Below are positions 1-12,919 of a stretch of 64,000 bases of DNA, in pieces (the first letter of the stretch is position 1; every line of letters begins with the position of its first letter). Below the pieces are notes generated by a model, which was not told the DNA's origin, ran no database searches, and saw nothing but the letters and a program-made list of their open reading frames with translations. Made by a program: the position numbers and the translations under genes. Origin of the DNA: Elmis aenea (taxonomy: Eukaryota; Arthropoda; Insecta; Coleoptera; Elmidae). The DNA is taken from assembly GCA_947652605.1 (NCBI GenBank), contig OX393577.1:27345466-27409465 (forward strand). Direction: 5' to 3'.

Positions 1-780
1 AGACCCTGCTTGAAATCGTAAAATTTTGATAATGAGAAATTAACCCACTGCCTAATTGGTGATAATTAGGGATAACAGGGATGGCTCTGACACGCTATCT
101 ATACCAGATGTTGTACTCGATCAACTTGCACCGATTATAAATTGAGTACACGAGGGCATATCTCAACTGTGGTGATTTTAGCTGTTGAGTTACTTATTTA
201 CCGACTACAAAATGAATCTCCCTTATTTAAAGCATTCCAAATCTATTAATTTTTCGTCATCAAATTTTATATTCACAAAAAAAGTTAAATTCTTGAATAG
301 TTAAATGATTCATTTATTCCTGCAAATAAGTTTAATAATTTAAAAAAAAATTGAGGATACCTTGTAAAAATGCTAGACCAGTTGCAGATTCATCAGTACC
401 GGGTTTTTCCGTAAAAAGGCTCATGAGCCTGTATTTGGTTTTTGCAGATTTGAGGATCCCTTATAGTCCCCATATAGAAGCACATGCGCTTCTTATATAC
501 AGGGTAGGCCAAAAGCATGGAAACGCCGCCGTAACGGCGTAAATACAAGTTTTATGATAAACCTTTCATATAAAAAGTGCATAGCAAAATTGTTAGCTAC
601 ATTTTGACGTTGTTCAATTTTCTTTTGGTCAATCGTGTGCAACTGACAGGCGATTGTATATTTTTTTAAATCGCAAACTTATATTTTTTTTAAATTTTAT
701 CAACAGATTTTTTTTTTAACCATCTTAAGTTTTCTTAGTGTCATATAACAATGTTTTTGGGAAAAATGAGTTTCAATATT
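1..780. other. Non-coding left edge
   Basis: No coding signal is seen. The first 220 bases are less AT-rich than what follows and look unique. A sequence resembling a Tc1/mariner-type TE end (tatacagggtaggcc) starts near 497 and reads rightward into the fold-back at 0.8 kb. No matching right end was found, so it is either a lone terminus or the eroded outer end of that fold-back. The 63-residue reading frame over 351-542 has no family likeness. Confidence 0.4.
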
Positions 781-941
781 ATGTACTTATTATTTTTCAC
801 AAAATCGTTGTATTTGACTAAACAAAACACGATCGCTGTAGTAATTGACATTTTATGACTTGTCTTATTGTGTCAAATTTTTCGACAAAAAAATATTATT
901 TTGTGACTATTAAATTGAAAATGGACTTTCCGTCGATTTGC

Positions 942-952
942 TTCTGTGAAAG
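942..952. repeat. LINE target-site duplication, left copy
   Basis: The 11-bp sequence ttctgtgaaag is repeated exactly at 1791-1801. The two copies bracket the poly-A end and the 5'-truncated end of the Jockey fragment. Confidence 0.85.
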
Positions 953-1790
953 TTTTTTTTTTTTTTGTAACCCTTGTAGAGTTTATGACTTGCAATCTGG
1001 TCTTTGAGACCAATAAGCAGTTTAATTCTAGCCTAAATTAATAAAGTTCAAAGTCTAAGGTTTACCCAATAGTAGTCCTTAGTTTGCTAATAAGTATACA
1101 ATTACCTACACTAATTATTAACGTGCACACTACCGCACAGTCTCTGCTTTAAACTTTTACTTAAACTAACTCAAAAGGTTTAACTCTTTTGAGTCTTCTT
1201 AGTAATCCTGTAGTGTCCATGAGCTGGATCGCCTCGACGTTTACATGTTGATGGAGCATTTCTTCGTGACCCATGGCAAACTTCTTAATTGTGTCGGTTA
1301 CAGTGTCCATATTGAGGTTCTGATGTATGTCACTATTTCTGCAATACCAGGGTGCATCAGCAATATTCCTTAATGCTTTGTTCTGGAATCTCTGGATGAT
1401 CTGAGTATTACTCTGTTTGGTACATCCCCATAGCTGTATCCCATATGTCTATACAGGTTTTAAAATTAGCTTTTATAGCAAAAGTTTATTATGTAGGGAC
1501 AGAGGGGAATTCCTCCTGATTAGCCAGTACATTTTTTTATATTTCATGCCTATTTCTTTTTTTTCTTGACATGAGCCTTTCAGCGTAGATTAGCGTCCAA
1601 TGTAATACCTAAGTATTTTGCTGAGTTGGAGTATGGTAGGTATTTGCTTACTGTTTAAGTTGATTGGTACATGTTCAATTCTCTTGTTGGTGAAATTGAC
1701 ATGTACTGACTTTGTTTCGTTTAACTTTATACGCCATGTTTTTGTCCAGTTGTTGATCTGATCGGCAGCTGCTTGTAATTTCTCTGATGA
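953..1790 (-). mobile_element. Jockey-type non-LTR retrotransposon, 5'-truncated
   Basis: The minus strand carries the C-terminal part of a Jockey-like reverse transcriptase ORF. The frame from about 1790 to 1600 reads FTESSEKLQAAADQINNWTK and continues through WRIKLNETKSVHVNFTNKR. A frameshift near 1630 leads to a SAKYLGITLD-like stretch. Downstream lie the usual leucine/tryptophan-rich tail motifs, including an IQRFQ-like piece near 1390. The copy ends in a 14-base A tail (T tract at 953-966 on the plus strand). It is flanked by an 11-bp TSD, ttctgtgaaag, at 942-952 and 1791-1801. The 5' truncation, poly-A and TSD are what target-primed reverse transcription leaves. Frameshifts make it dead. 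Confidence 0.9.
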
Positions 1791-1991
1791 TTCTGTGAAA
1801 GTGGATTCAAAACATATCTATTTAATGCTCACAAAATAATAATTTTTAATCGAAAAATAATAAAACACAATTTAGACAAGCTATAAACTGTCAATTACTA
1901 CAACGATCGTGTTTTGTTTCATAAATACAACGATTTTGTAAAAATAATAATTAATTTTTATCCAAAGTTTACAATTTTGTTACAAAATAAA

Positions 1992-2125
1992 AGCCCAATT
2001 GGGCCTCTATATGGAAAAATCACGACACAAACGACACCCACATTTTAAAATTATGTATCATGGGCCGTTATTTGGAAACAAAAACCTAAATAGAGGCCCA
2101 ATTAGGCCTCTATACGGAAAAACCC
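1992..2125. repeat. Pair of direct repeats with gcccaattRggcctc core
   Basis: Two direct copies of about 29 bp lie 102 bp apart (1992-2020 and 2094-2122). Each has the core gcccaatt(g/a)ggcctctata(t/c) followed by ggaaaaa, and the core is a near-palindrome. They do not match the fold-back on their left. Origin unknown; possibly remnants of a TE terminus. Confidence 0.5.
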
Positions 2126-2129
2126 TAGC

Positions 2130-5100
2130 AATCCTATTTTATTTTAGATTATAAATACTATCTATAATACTATACCGTTCTAGTATCCGTTTCATTTGAT
2201 TAAAATCAAATATGGGTATATAAATGCATGAACTTAATCATTTATTTATTGTATGCTATATTCATATCCTTTCTGGCTCCAGAAATATAAATATATACAG
2301 GATGTTTCACCTTTTGACGTGGCACTATCTTCGTAAATTATGAAAATACAAGGTTGTGAAATGGGACAAAATTTTGCATTTTTCATTTATAAATAATCTT
2401 TTGAGGAAAGTAATTAATCATTTTTTAGATTTAACAAAAACACTAAAATTACTTTTGTATACAATTTATTCAGTTTCGTATTTAATTACACATTAATTAT
2501 TTTTATAAAAAGCTGTTAATAAACAACTGTACAACATGAATATAATGTTATGTAACTGGAACACTCTATGTAATTGTGAGTAGAATTTTATGAAAAAAAA
2601 AGAGTTACAGAGAAAATGAACAATTTAATTATATTTGTCGCACATATTGCGCCCGCGTATATCATTTGGTATGCAAATGTAGATGATATATATGTTGAGT
2701 AGATTCTCGTGTATATAAAGCTCTGACATATCATGTCCGGGGCTGGCTTACTAATTATTTGGGTTCTGTTAGCTAACGGATAAATTTCTGAGAAAAGCGC
2801 TCATGTGAAAATTCGTTCATTCCCAAGCTGTAATCCTCTGACCCACATCGCATCGTCAGATATCATCTAATATTAGTAACATACCCATTTAATTCTGTTG
2901 ACTGTTATATCGATCGCTAAGGTTTCCAAAAGAATTAACGATTTTTTAAAACAAACTCATTACAAAATTCCAAATTTGATTAGGCAGCACTTGACACAAT
3001 CCATGTCACCACTTACTGATAAACTAGATAAATTGCGTATTTGTTATCAAAGAAGACATGGGCAGTTTGTATTACTTGGGTTTTCAAATGTAGAAGCAGC
3101 AAGAAGTGACGTGATGAAATCTGCAACATACCTCACTCTCCCAAAGTACTTTCTAACATAATGTAGGCTGTACTTTGTAACGCACGATGACATTTCTGAT
3201 ATATTCACTAATGCATTCCATTTTACGGATGACAGTTACAAATGATCCTTTTTAAACAGAGGTTAATCCCAAAGTTATTTAGATGTCGTCCATCTCTACG
3301 ACAAATATATACGAATTTTCTAAAGCTTGTGGAAACTATTCTTCAAACTTGTACAAACATTAGCTCCCACTAGACCTAGAGTGTCCCTTATTTATACATG
3401 ATTTTTTTAAAAATTATTTTTCTATTGGTCTCACCCCCTAAAAAGGTTACAGTTGAAATAAGAATCACACATAAAATATATCAGTAGATACGCTGCCTTA
3501 ATTCCTTCCCGTGCCGACAAAGGCTTCAAGTTTGAAAAAAAAAAAAAATTTAAAAAAAAACATCAAAGTGAAATTTTTTAAATTGGGTAGGATAAATAAT
3601 ATTTTATAGCTAAAATAACTATTGAACATGATACATTAACAATATATTTGATATAATAATTACAAAAAAAATGAAAGCTCTGTGTGTTAAGAGTTCAAAA
3701 ATTTAAAAAGGCTAATAAGTTTGTAAAAAATATATTTTAATAAACCCGAAACAAAACATAACTTTTAAAATTAGTAAGGTTGTTTTAAAGTGTCTTTTTT
3801 TGCAGTCGGGATACAAACGTCTGTGTTCTTGCACACAAAGCAAAAGAAATTAATTCCATCAGATTTCCCTTTAAATTCTGCACAAATTTGCTAATTTAAA
3901 CGTTTCTGTATCTCTAATATTAACGGAGTTACCCATACAACAGGTTAGAAAAATGTATAGCCCACCCAAGGAATTCTCTGTAATCATGTCTAAAATTTTC
4001 ATTTTGCAACCTGCACCGTGTAAAATTAAGAATTTCTTCTTTGATATCAACCAAAGCAATGTAACACCCATTGTCTTCCATGCCTGACACATAATTCGTT
4101 TTATTAATACGATTCTAGTTGTTTTTAAGTTTTTGAATAGCGGAATATTGGGGCTTGATGGTACGTGTGGTAGTTTACATTCGAATAACAAGAAAAACAA
4201 AAAAATGTAAGATGAAAATAAATTTAATGATAAATAATATTATACATTAACGTGTATAGCTGTATATGTATAACCTATTCTGAAAACATCAGGGGCTAGT
4301 CGGCACCTGTTACCGAAGACAAAAAAATCTAAAAAATTCACAGCTTACTTTTATCCATATTGGAAACTTTTTAGGCACCTTTAATTCCGGCTTAAAATCG
4401 ACAACACATAGCAATAAATGAATAAATAGTAGTTTTTTTTGTATAAAAAATGTTTATGCAATGCTAACATATTCTTCTAGATTGAAAAATTTTGCCGTTT
4501 TTTTGTATGCAGGAGTATTTTATGCAATTAACTACATTAATAAAATCTCGTTCAAGACTTGAAAAACTGAAAAAATGCATTTTCTCCTTATTGAACTAGT
4601 TTTTGGTCATAAGATTAGCGTAACTGACCACTTTGCATCATTAGCATATACCGGAATTCTTAAAAAATTCAACCACTTCTGCTCCGAAAACATTGTTTTA
4701 ACAAGGAATTTAATTACAGCAAACACAAAAACGAATAACTTTACCTCTAAAATTTGCACTTTCTACAGTAGCTACAAAAACATCTTCAAGAATCATGATT
4801 AATTAACTTGGGCTCACGGTAGACTAGATATTGAGCGTCGACAAATGCAAACAAAGTTCTGTATAGCTGGATGGAGACATTTTCGTTTTATCAAACAATA
4901 CAAACTCAAGACATCTACATTGGCAAAAGTTTGTATTTAAAAATTATCATTTTCATTATCAGTCTGCTAATTGCTCCATTACCATTGTAATTATCATCCT
5001 AAACGGAAGGGAAGCGAGCAAGTTGGCTAGGAGAAAACGTTACGCTACCGGATAACTTTTAAATGTCGTTTCTATGTGGTTTGCTCTTAAAACTCATTAC

Positions 5101-6110
5101 AGTACTGCTGTAGATTACAGGATATGCCATGTAAAGTTAAAATTTTTTATTAACCCCAAGTACAAGAAGTTTTAGATTGTTAATGACTAGTTGTTATAAA
5201 TGTTTTAAAATTATTTAATTAATTTTTTTAGGGTTACGTTGTTGTATAATTACATTTAGATATAATTAAAAGTTAATTAGAAGTTAAATGCCGTACACAT
5301 CATTGAAATTTGTAGGAAAGGAATTAAATTTTAACAAGCTAAAGTAGTGCACTAATTTAAACATAAAATGATTCGAAAGCGGTTGATGTTTGGATTAGCT
5401 TTTCTTCAACACATCCTATTTTTGTTAGCGCTTTTACAGAAATATATTTTTTATGGGTGAATAGGATGTATATATGCTTGCAATATTTGTGGGAATGTAC
5501 GATACGTTAAAATAAAATAACAAATTGCTTAAACGAGGGTTGTATTTCTTTTTTGATCTGCTACCTTCTTTTCCATGCGAACCTCGTGTATTGTTTTGGT
5601 TGTTGGATTGTATCTTAAAAATCTACAATTTTGTTGTTTAGTTAATTGCTGGTTTCCTGTCCTTCTTTCCTTTGCCTTTTGGCTTAACTTTTTTTTTTTT
5701 TTATTTCATTTGGGAGTTAAATTACTTTCTTGGTTCAATTTTTCTTGCGTTTTTACTATTGTCTGCATCATATTTTGTATTTTATATTTGTATTAGCTTA
5801 TTTTAATTTCACTTTCCTTATTTTCGTTTTTGTTATGTCTGTAAAAGTTCCAATTCTGCCTATGCTTTTTTGTCGCTTATATTTTTCTTACTGTCTAATT
5901 TAGTTAACATTAAATTTAGTGCTTTTGTTCTTGGACCAGATTTTTTGTCTGTTTTTAGACAACTTATTTTCAAAGTAACTTTTGCAGTTTTTAAAGTATT
6001 TGCATTGTTCTTGTTTATTCACCATTAATTTTCATTTTATATTTAGTTACCTTTTTCTTATTAATATTTATTATTGGATTATTATAAGTTTGTTCTAACA
6101 ATGCTGATTG
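2130..6110. other. AT-rich non-coding stretch
   Basis: No gene is recognised. A TE-end-like motif (tatacaggatgtttcacc) occurs near 2294 without a partner. The frame over 2898-3161 (87 codons) lies in a slightly less AT-rich patch, but its product matches nothing I know. The interval 5540-6070 has a strong T-over-A skew on the plus strand. A-rich sense strands are typical of LINE ORF1, so a decayed minus-strand LINE is possible there, but no motif confirms it. Confidence 0.4.
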
Positions 6111-6112
6111 TG

Positions 6113-6298
6113 AGTACTATGCGATGAATGATGAAGTATAAGCAATATCGATATGACGTTCCAACAAAGTCTCTGATAGTTAGGTTAGTCAATTGATCCA
6201 GCAGTTACCGAATACATTCATAAACTAGTTTGTGGGCAATAAAAACAGTACATGATCGAAGGTAAGAATTATCGCTGGATTTTTACACGCATGCAATG
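6113..6298 (+). repeat. Dispersed repeat, copy 1
   Basis: This aligns by eye with 21758-21950. Shared blocks in the same order are cgataa/cgatga, atcgat, gtctctgatagtt, ggttagtca, ccagcag, cattcataaactagtt / cattcatgaactagtt, agtac, cgaaggtaagaa / cgaaggcaagaa and cacgcat. The type is unknown. There is no clear tRNA-type promoter, poly-A tail or TIR, so SINE origin is not shown. Confidence 0.65.
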
Positions 6299-6309
6299 TT
6301 CACAGCTAA

Positions 6310-7829
6310 CATGGTCTCTGGCAGCTCAGTATCGCCCGCTTAATCCTATTCATTGTTGTGTTAGTACTGCTTTCTTAAGATGTTTACACTTGCGATGCTT
6401 CAATTTTTATGAACTCAATAGAAATAAATGTCATTGACAATTAGGGATGTCGTTAAAGAGTTTCAGCAGTGGCTTATACATTTATTAGACCATAGTTAAC
6501 GCGTGTGCATAGACCAGTTCATGTATCATTTCGTGAGTTAAAACAAAATTTTATATTATCTACTTATGATAATGTCTGCAAGTGTACTGTTGCTTTCTGT
6601 ATTTAATTTTATATAGAATTGTCGTGTCCGTTGCTTTCATTATAGACAAAATAGCTGTAAGTGAGATAACAGTTAACTGGAAAATGTTATTACGAGTTTT
6701 TATCCCGAACGGATTCAACATTATCCCTATAATATAAATGAGCTCTAATTTCTCCGGAGAACAGCATCGTGCAAAATTAGTGATACCTAAAACTAAAGTT
6801 TCACAAAGAAATAGGAGCGTTCGGTGTGGTTACTGTAATCAGCTTTCTAAATACTGTAGTGTTACAGTGCTGCCAACCTATTTTCTAACCGTTGGCCGTA
6901 ATTGCATTCGACTAAATGAGGTGTATTTGTATAATTAGTCGATGCAGCCTCGTAGCTTCCATGGCACCGTTGCAATTGTGCAAATTTTATTTTCGGTTCC
7001 ATTAAACCAAATTTTCGTTTGTGCTTTGAACAATTCTACGTTCTCGTGTTATGATAAAATTGTTACGGATTATGTTAAGATAACGTTCTATTGTTTCCTT
7101 GTACAAAACTTAAGATACTCCGCAAAGTAAACATAAGGCATTAATGGGTTTTGTTTAAGATGAGCAATTATGCAAAGTGAGACATAAAACATTTTGTGTC
7201 AATGCCGTCATGTGCAAATCCCCGGCTAAAATAAACTGACTGAGACAACAGCCAACTTAGAAGTGGCATAATATAGAATAATAACACAGATAAAACTAAG
7301 CGCATCTGTGTTTACGGGATGTCTGTGTAATTACACTTATATGTGCCTGTTAACACTACATTCAACGACAGGATTACCGCAGTGCAAGAATAGTCCTTTA
7401 TAGCGCTTGGCAGCTAATTAGGCCCAATGCGCGTATCATCTGAAAAAATACATAAAATTATACAGTATCATTCAAAAAGTCTGCAACAATTGAAAAATAA
7501 ATATTATCGATCTCTCAGAAAATTGTGTTCTTTATAAAAGTTGAAGAAGTAACTTTTTGTGCGATCCTGTATTATTTTATGTATTTTCAAGTAATTTCTG
7601 TGCAAAGAAATACCTACATGCCCACTCAAGTTTTTAGTCTTTTTCTGTTTGTTACAAAATTAGACTTCGTCACTCATACTTATATTGTCAAAAAATTAAT
7701 TTGGTAACAATGAAACTAAAAATGTGTTTTTAAACTTCATTCACGACATTCTTAACTCAAAAATTCATAAAATATACGTTTGTGATTTATGGCGAAGGTA
7801 AAGCGCCTTCAATTTTTCATCTCAATATA
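6310..7829. other. Non-coding stretch
   Basis: AT-rich sequence with scattered short frames (for example 6738-6938 and 6942-7130) that have no recognisable product. No TE ends were identified up to the TA at 7828. Confidence 0.4.
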
Positions 7830-9060
7830 CAGGGTGTCCCCGTTATCACCGCAAATATTTTTGATAGAGGACTTTTTTCTAACAACAAATTTCAAGTACA
7901 ATTTTTTTCAAAAATATCAAAAGTTACTTGATTTTTGTACACTTCTGCATTTAAAAAGCAAGAAATTCTCTACAAAATTGATTATAATCATTTTTTGTCT
8001 ACAGGCAATGTTTTAAAAGTTATAAGGCAGTTTGTACAAAAAAATATGAAAAATTTAAAAACTTTAATTGTTTCTTAGACTTTACAACCTCTCTATCTTT
8101 AAAAGGTAAGGTTGTACAAAAAAACCGACGGCCCATTCCGGATAGCAAATTTTATGGGCTACAACTTTGGTCAAATGAAATTTTTGGAAAATCAAACCGA
8201 TTTTCCAGAAAAGCTGAAAATAAGGAACAGTGTTAAAAAAAAATCCGAGAAATGATGTTTTGTATTTAAAAATGCTTTTAAAGTGAGTGCGATTATGAAC
8301 TGAAAATGATGGAGGTCATTTTGAACACATACTGAAGAATTTTTTATGAATGGGCCGATGTTATGGCTTTTTTTAATACAAAATATAATTCCCCGGATTT
8401 TTTTTTCGAAAACGATAAAATGCAAAACAATGCAAATCCATCTTAACTCAATTAAAATTTACATGTAACCACAAAATTACTTCAGTAAGTGTTCAAAATG
8501 ACCTCCAACATTTTCAGTTCATAATCGCACTCTCTTTAAAAGCATTTTTAAATACAAAACATATCTCGGAATTTTTTTTTGCACTCTGTTCCTTATTTTC
8601 AGCTTTTCCGGAAAATCGGTTTGATTTTCCAAAAATTTTACTTGACCAAAGTTGTAGCCCATAAAATTTGCTATCCGGAATGGGCAGTCGGTTTTTTTGT
8701 ACAACCTTTCGTTTTAAAGATACAGAGGTTGCAGTCTAAGAAACAATTAAAGTTTTTAAAGTTTTCACATTTTCTTGTACAAAGTGCCTTATAACTTTTA
8801 AACCATTGCCTGTAGACAAAAAATGATTATTATCAATTTTGTAGAGAATTTCTCTATTAAAAAGCTTAAAGGTATTTTACGATAAAGTTTATATTTTCGG
8901 CGAAAGAGCCTTTTAAATGCAGAAGTGTACAAAAACCAAATAAGTGTTGATATCCGCTTTAGCACTTGATTTTAGAAAAAAATTGTACTTGAAATTTTTT
9001 CTTAGAAAAAGGTCCTCTATCACCACTTAAAATATTTGCGGTGATAACGGGGACACCCTG
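7830..9060. mobile_element. Long fold-back element with TA target site
   Basis: The termini are cagggtgtccccgttatcac at 7830 and its exact reverse complement ending at 9060, with TA on each side (7828-7829 and 9061-9062). The left half, to about 8370, is mirrored by the right half, from about 8480. Both contain the tracts gtacaacct, tttgctatccggaatggg and aaatcggtttgattttcc, or their complements. Arms are therefore about 500-600 bp with a short centre. TA duplication and caggg ends point to the Tc1/mariner superfamily. No transposase is encoded. Transcription through it would give a long hairpin RNA. Confidence 0.9.
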
Positions 9061-9061
9061 T

Positions 9062-9872
9062 ATTTTGAGAACAATTTAGCGCTATCAACTTCGATTTAAG
9101 ACAAAACTTTATATTAAACAATCGACTGGAACCTTACTTATGGTTTGAATCTCAACTACAAACATTCGAATTTGTCAAAGTCTAATAATATTTGTAATAT
9201 ATTTATTATTTTTGGAGAAATGTCTTTTAAGTTTGTTATAATATGTAAATATTTGTAACTCGTGACAGCAAACGGATTCATTTGCTTATATTTTAGGTTT
9301 TACGCTATATTTAAATGACATGTTACATTAGGGACACCGTTTCAAGGAATCAGATTAATATAAACAGTGAAATTTTACAGACTATAACAAATTGCCATAA
9401 TTTTCAACGAAAAGCAGCTGATATTTCTCACTCGATTATTATGCTCGGAAATTTCGTTGTTGTTTCATGAGCACCATTCCATAGGAGAAAAAACACGAAT
9501 GACAAATAGAATGGCGAAGCAATAGAGTCTGCAATAAATAGCGCGAAGTGTTGTTTGAGAGGGCATGAGATATATCGTCTCATATTCGGGACAGTTCAGA
9601 ACCAAGAATAGCTAGCAAGGTGATCGATGCGACAATTAGAGGGAAGCGGCCGCCATTCTACCGTGATTGAGTCCGTCTGATAGACGGCCTTTCGCTGGAC
9701 TTACTCATTGATTCCGTTTCAGGTCGACAAGCTCCTACCTCGCACCTAATTGTGGACTGCCGTATACAAAAAGTCTAGAAGCAATTTATATTTTAATAGC
9801 ACCGAAAAAAATGCAATTCAGCTTTGTGTTTTTGTGAAAAAAAATATTTAGATAGTAATTATAATTACTGTA
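9062..9872. other. Unique sequence with a GC-richer island (about 9480-9770)
   Basis: Most is AT-rich. The interval 9480-9770 has clearly higher GC and no repeat partner in the window. It includes gcggccgcc and a dyad (gtccgtctgatagacggc). A pyrimidine-rich stretch ending in ttcag (about 9703-9721) resembles a splice acceptor, but no reading frame of note follows. It could be a conserved non-coding element or a non-coding exon. Confidence 0.3.
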
Positions 9873-10929
9873 CCCTCATGTCCAAATTCAAATGTTTAAT
9901 GGTTACCGTCATAATTAGCGAAAATCTGATATCGATCTCTTGAGCTATTTTTTGAGATAAGAACGCCTATATAATCAGACTTTCTATATCGTTTTTCATT
10001 TTGGCACTATAGACAAAAAATGAAATTTCATAATTTTTTAAAATTTATAATAACTTCGTTTCTTAAAATAAAACAAAATGTTACAAAGGTACAGATTTTT
10101 ATGCTTAATTTTGCAATTAATAAACACGTAAACGTCATATCCAAGTAAATTTTTAACTTTTTAGCAAATCCGTGTGTTCTTTGGTAATTCATATTTGTTT
10201 ATTGTGGTATTGTGAACATGGCCAAATTTGAACACTTTGAAAAGTTTATTATGTTCGAACATTAAATATTTTAGCGACCTTGACTTTCGAGATATGAAGT
10301 AAACTTATATTTTTTTAAATGGAAATCCTAGTTGGCTATGACTTTATATAAAAGAGCGTATTTTAAGCTTTTCAAAAATATATAGTTTTATGTATGGCTA
10401 ATTTTGTGAAAATTTTGCTGTCGAAGTTTGCCATTGTTTCGTAAACAGGTGATATTCGCAATTAAAAAACAACTAAATGTCATGTTCAAGTAAATTCTGC
10501 AGCAGCCGCTACGTTTTTAGCACTAACAATGTAAATTTCTAATATATTAAACTTTTCAAAGTGTTGAAATGTAGCCATGTTCACAATACCACAATAAACA
10601 GTTATAAAATGCAAAAGAACACATGAATTTGCTTTAAAGTTTAAAAATTTACTTGGATATGACGTTTACTTGTTTATTAATTGCAAAGTTAAAGCATAAA
10701 AATCTGTATAAAAAACATTTTGTTGTATTTTAATTCATAAAGAAATTATAGCTAATTTTAAAAAAAGATGAAATTTCATTTTTTGTCTGTAGTGCCAAAA
10801 TGGACAGCGATATAAAAAATCTGATTACACAGGCGTTTTTTTATCTCAAAAAAATAGCCAAAGAGATTGATATCAGATTTTTGCTTACTATTACGGCAAC
10901 TGTAAAGCATTCGAATTTGGTCCACACTC
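9873..10929. mobile_element. Fold-back element, about 400-bp arms
   Basis: The left arm starts with cctcatgtccaaattc. The right arm ends with the complement-like gaatttggtccacactc. Further in, the mirrored blocks include gaaaatctgatatc / gatatcagattttt, ttttggcactatagacaaaaaatgaaatttc and its complement near 10770-10800, acgtcatatccaagtaaatttt and its complement near 10660, and tattgtgaacatggc near 10210 with its complement near 10580. TA lies at 9871-9872 and 10930-10931. The arms have more mismatches than the neighbour at 7.8 kb. No transposase. Confidence 0.85.
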
Positions 10930-10931
10930 TA

Positions 10932-12910
10932 CATATCGATATTCAACTGAAGTCCGTCCATTTTCTTTCTGTATGTTTGTTTTGGGTGTGACAATTATGG
11001 AAAATTGAAAATGCTTGCTCATTCATTAATTTGTGAACATTAATTTTTAAGGTACCTATTAATATCATTTCTGTTTTATTGATTTGATAACAACTCGTGA
11101 ACTTGCATAAGCATATTTGTAGTACGTAGACTTTGTTTTGATTTATCGGAAAACATTTCCTCATTTAATAATGGATAGCCATAAAAAGCTTTTAAAACGT
11201 TATAAATAAAAAAACCCTACCAAATATAGAATAATTAACTTTCTTATAATTTAAATGTAAAAAATTTCAAGGCTTATTTGGGAAAAGGGTTGTCCGACAA
11301 CAATGAGTTAGGTTTTAGCACCAACTTAAAAACACCACACGGTAAGCCGTGTCGAGTATACATTTTCTGTCGCCTTTGTTGATTTTTCATTCTTATCCGA
11401 AAATTCCACTATCCATCACCTTACACGTATTTGCTACAAATTTACTCTCGAAACTGTGTCTAAATAACAAGTCATATCATTACGGTTAACTCGTATATGA
11501 CGTCCTGGGTCAGATCGTCAAATACTTATCTTGATAATAAAAGTTACAATTAACATTTTATGTAAAAGTTTTCTTAAGACATTTCAAAAATAGGACACAA
11601 TACGCACATGTTTATCCTTTTAAATCTATGATTCCGAGTTCCTCATGTTCTTTATATTAAATCACACAGTTTTGTGCAAGATATTTTTTTCTGATCTAAC
11701 ATTTCGAATGAATCAAACTAAGACATCAAATTTTATTAAATTTTTTTATCATCAATCGTTGTTATCGAATGTGTGATCAATTTGGACAGAGTCACTACAG
11801 TTTTAAAGACAAAAGGTGCAGAACACTGAGCACTCAAATAATATATATTTATTTAAAGGGATTAAAATTTTTAAATATACCTTTCATAATCAGTAAAGTC
11901 TTCAGTTGAGGAGTTTGGGTTTGTTGTTAGTTGACGTCTGTATTATTGAACGTACTATCTATCATTTATGCACATCTTAGCTTGAAATTAAAGTGTCCGT
12001 TGTAAAAATTGTGACAATAACAGCAAAGTATAATACTTACAGTGCGAATGTTTAATTTTTTATAACCCTGGTCAAATGTTTCAATCTGCTCCATAATCAT
12101 GTTTACTTGTTAAATATTGTGCTTCAAGCTTTTTTCATTTTAAAGTTCTAGTCTTAACGAATGTTTAAACCCCAACGTTTGTTGCTGAAAGTTGGTTTTG
12201 GTGCAGCAGTGATTTATCACAAAAAGTCGTGTACTTTCAAACAGATAACATATACGTTTGCATGACAATGCGCGACCATATGTTTTAAGAATTATTCAGT
12301 TACTAATTATTGTTAATAACCACATGTTACGGTTAAATTTATATTATAAAAGTAAGAATTCTTAATAAAAATTCTTCACATGTCAAAATTTTATAAAATA
12401 AATTGTACACAACAAAGCCTTATGGGATTTGGTACTGATTAATTTACCTCGTTCAAAACAACAATAATTTGATTTTACAATGTATGAGTTGTGAGAGCTC
12501 ATAATCTAAAGGCCCCGTATTTCAAACTGGAAGTCACGGCTCGCAAACACTTTACGGATAAATGTTAAGATCTGCGAAATATTTCGTTTTGTGCGTTCAA
12601 AATCGAAAGTGTGTTTTATCAAAAACAAGGAAACAAAGGCCATAAATATAGGACTAGATAAAAAACATAGGGGCAACAAACACGTCTTTGACAAAAAAAT
12701 CATTACCAAGCTTTTTTTATGTGGCTCCTAACAGAATGTACACAAAGATATAACAATCTAGAATTTAAGTAGAAATAAATATTTTTAAAAAACCTATATT
12801 AATTTTTTTGTAAATAAGATATTGATTACTTTTTTTCCATACTATGTAATTGTTCATTCATCATTGAGCCGTATAATCCTTAAGATTATGGCTAACGCCG
12901 GAGCGTTTTT
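10932..12910. other. AT-rich non-coding stretch
   Basis: No gene, RNA or element terminus is recognised. Short frames on either strand have biased, low-complexity translations and no family likeness. Confidence 0.4.
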
Positions 12911-12919
12911 TAAATCCAT

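Larger units (their letters stand above)
785..1955. repeat. Fold-back repeat split by a LINE
   Basis: Sequence on the left (about 786-950, with the motif aaaatcgttgtattt and then aacaaaacacgatcg) reappears as its reverse complement on the right (about 1802-1952). The arms are imperfect and differ by small indels. The Jockey LINE at 953-1790 sits almost exactly at the centre, so the fold-back is older than the LINE. No transposase is present. It is probably a non-autonomous inverted-repeat element, but its outer ends are not sharply defined. Confidence 0.7.

Noticed and set aside
63..80. Sequence tagggataacaggg, matching 14 of the 18 bases of the I-SceI homing endonuclease site
   Set aside because: The last four bases differ and nothing nearby suggests an intron-homing context; taken as chance.
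5540..6070. T-rich stretch as a possible decayed LINE ORF1
   Set aside because: Only base skew supports it; no ORF1 or endonuclease motif is visible.
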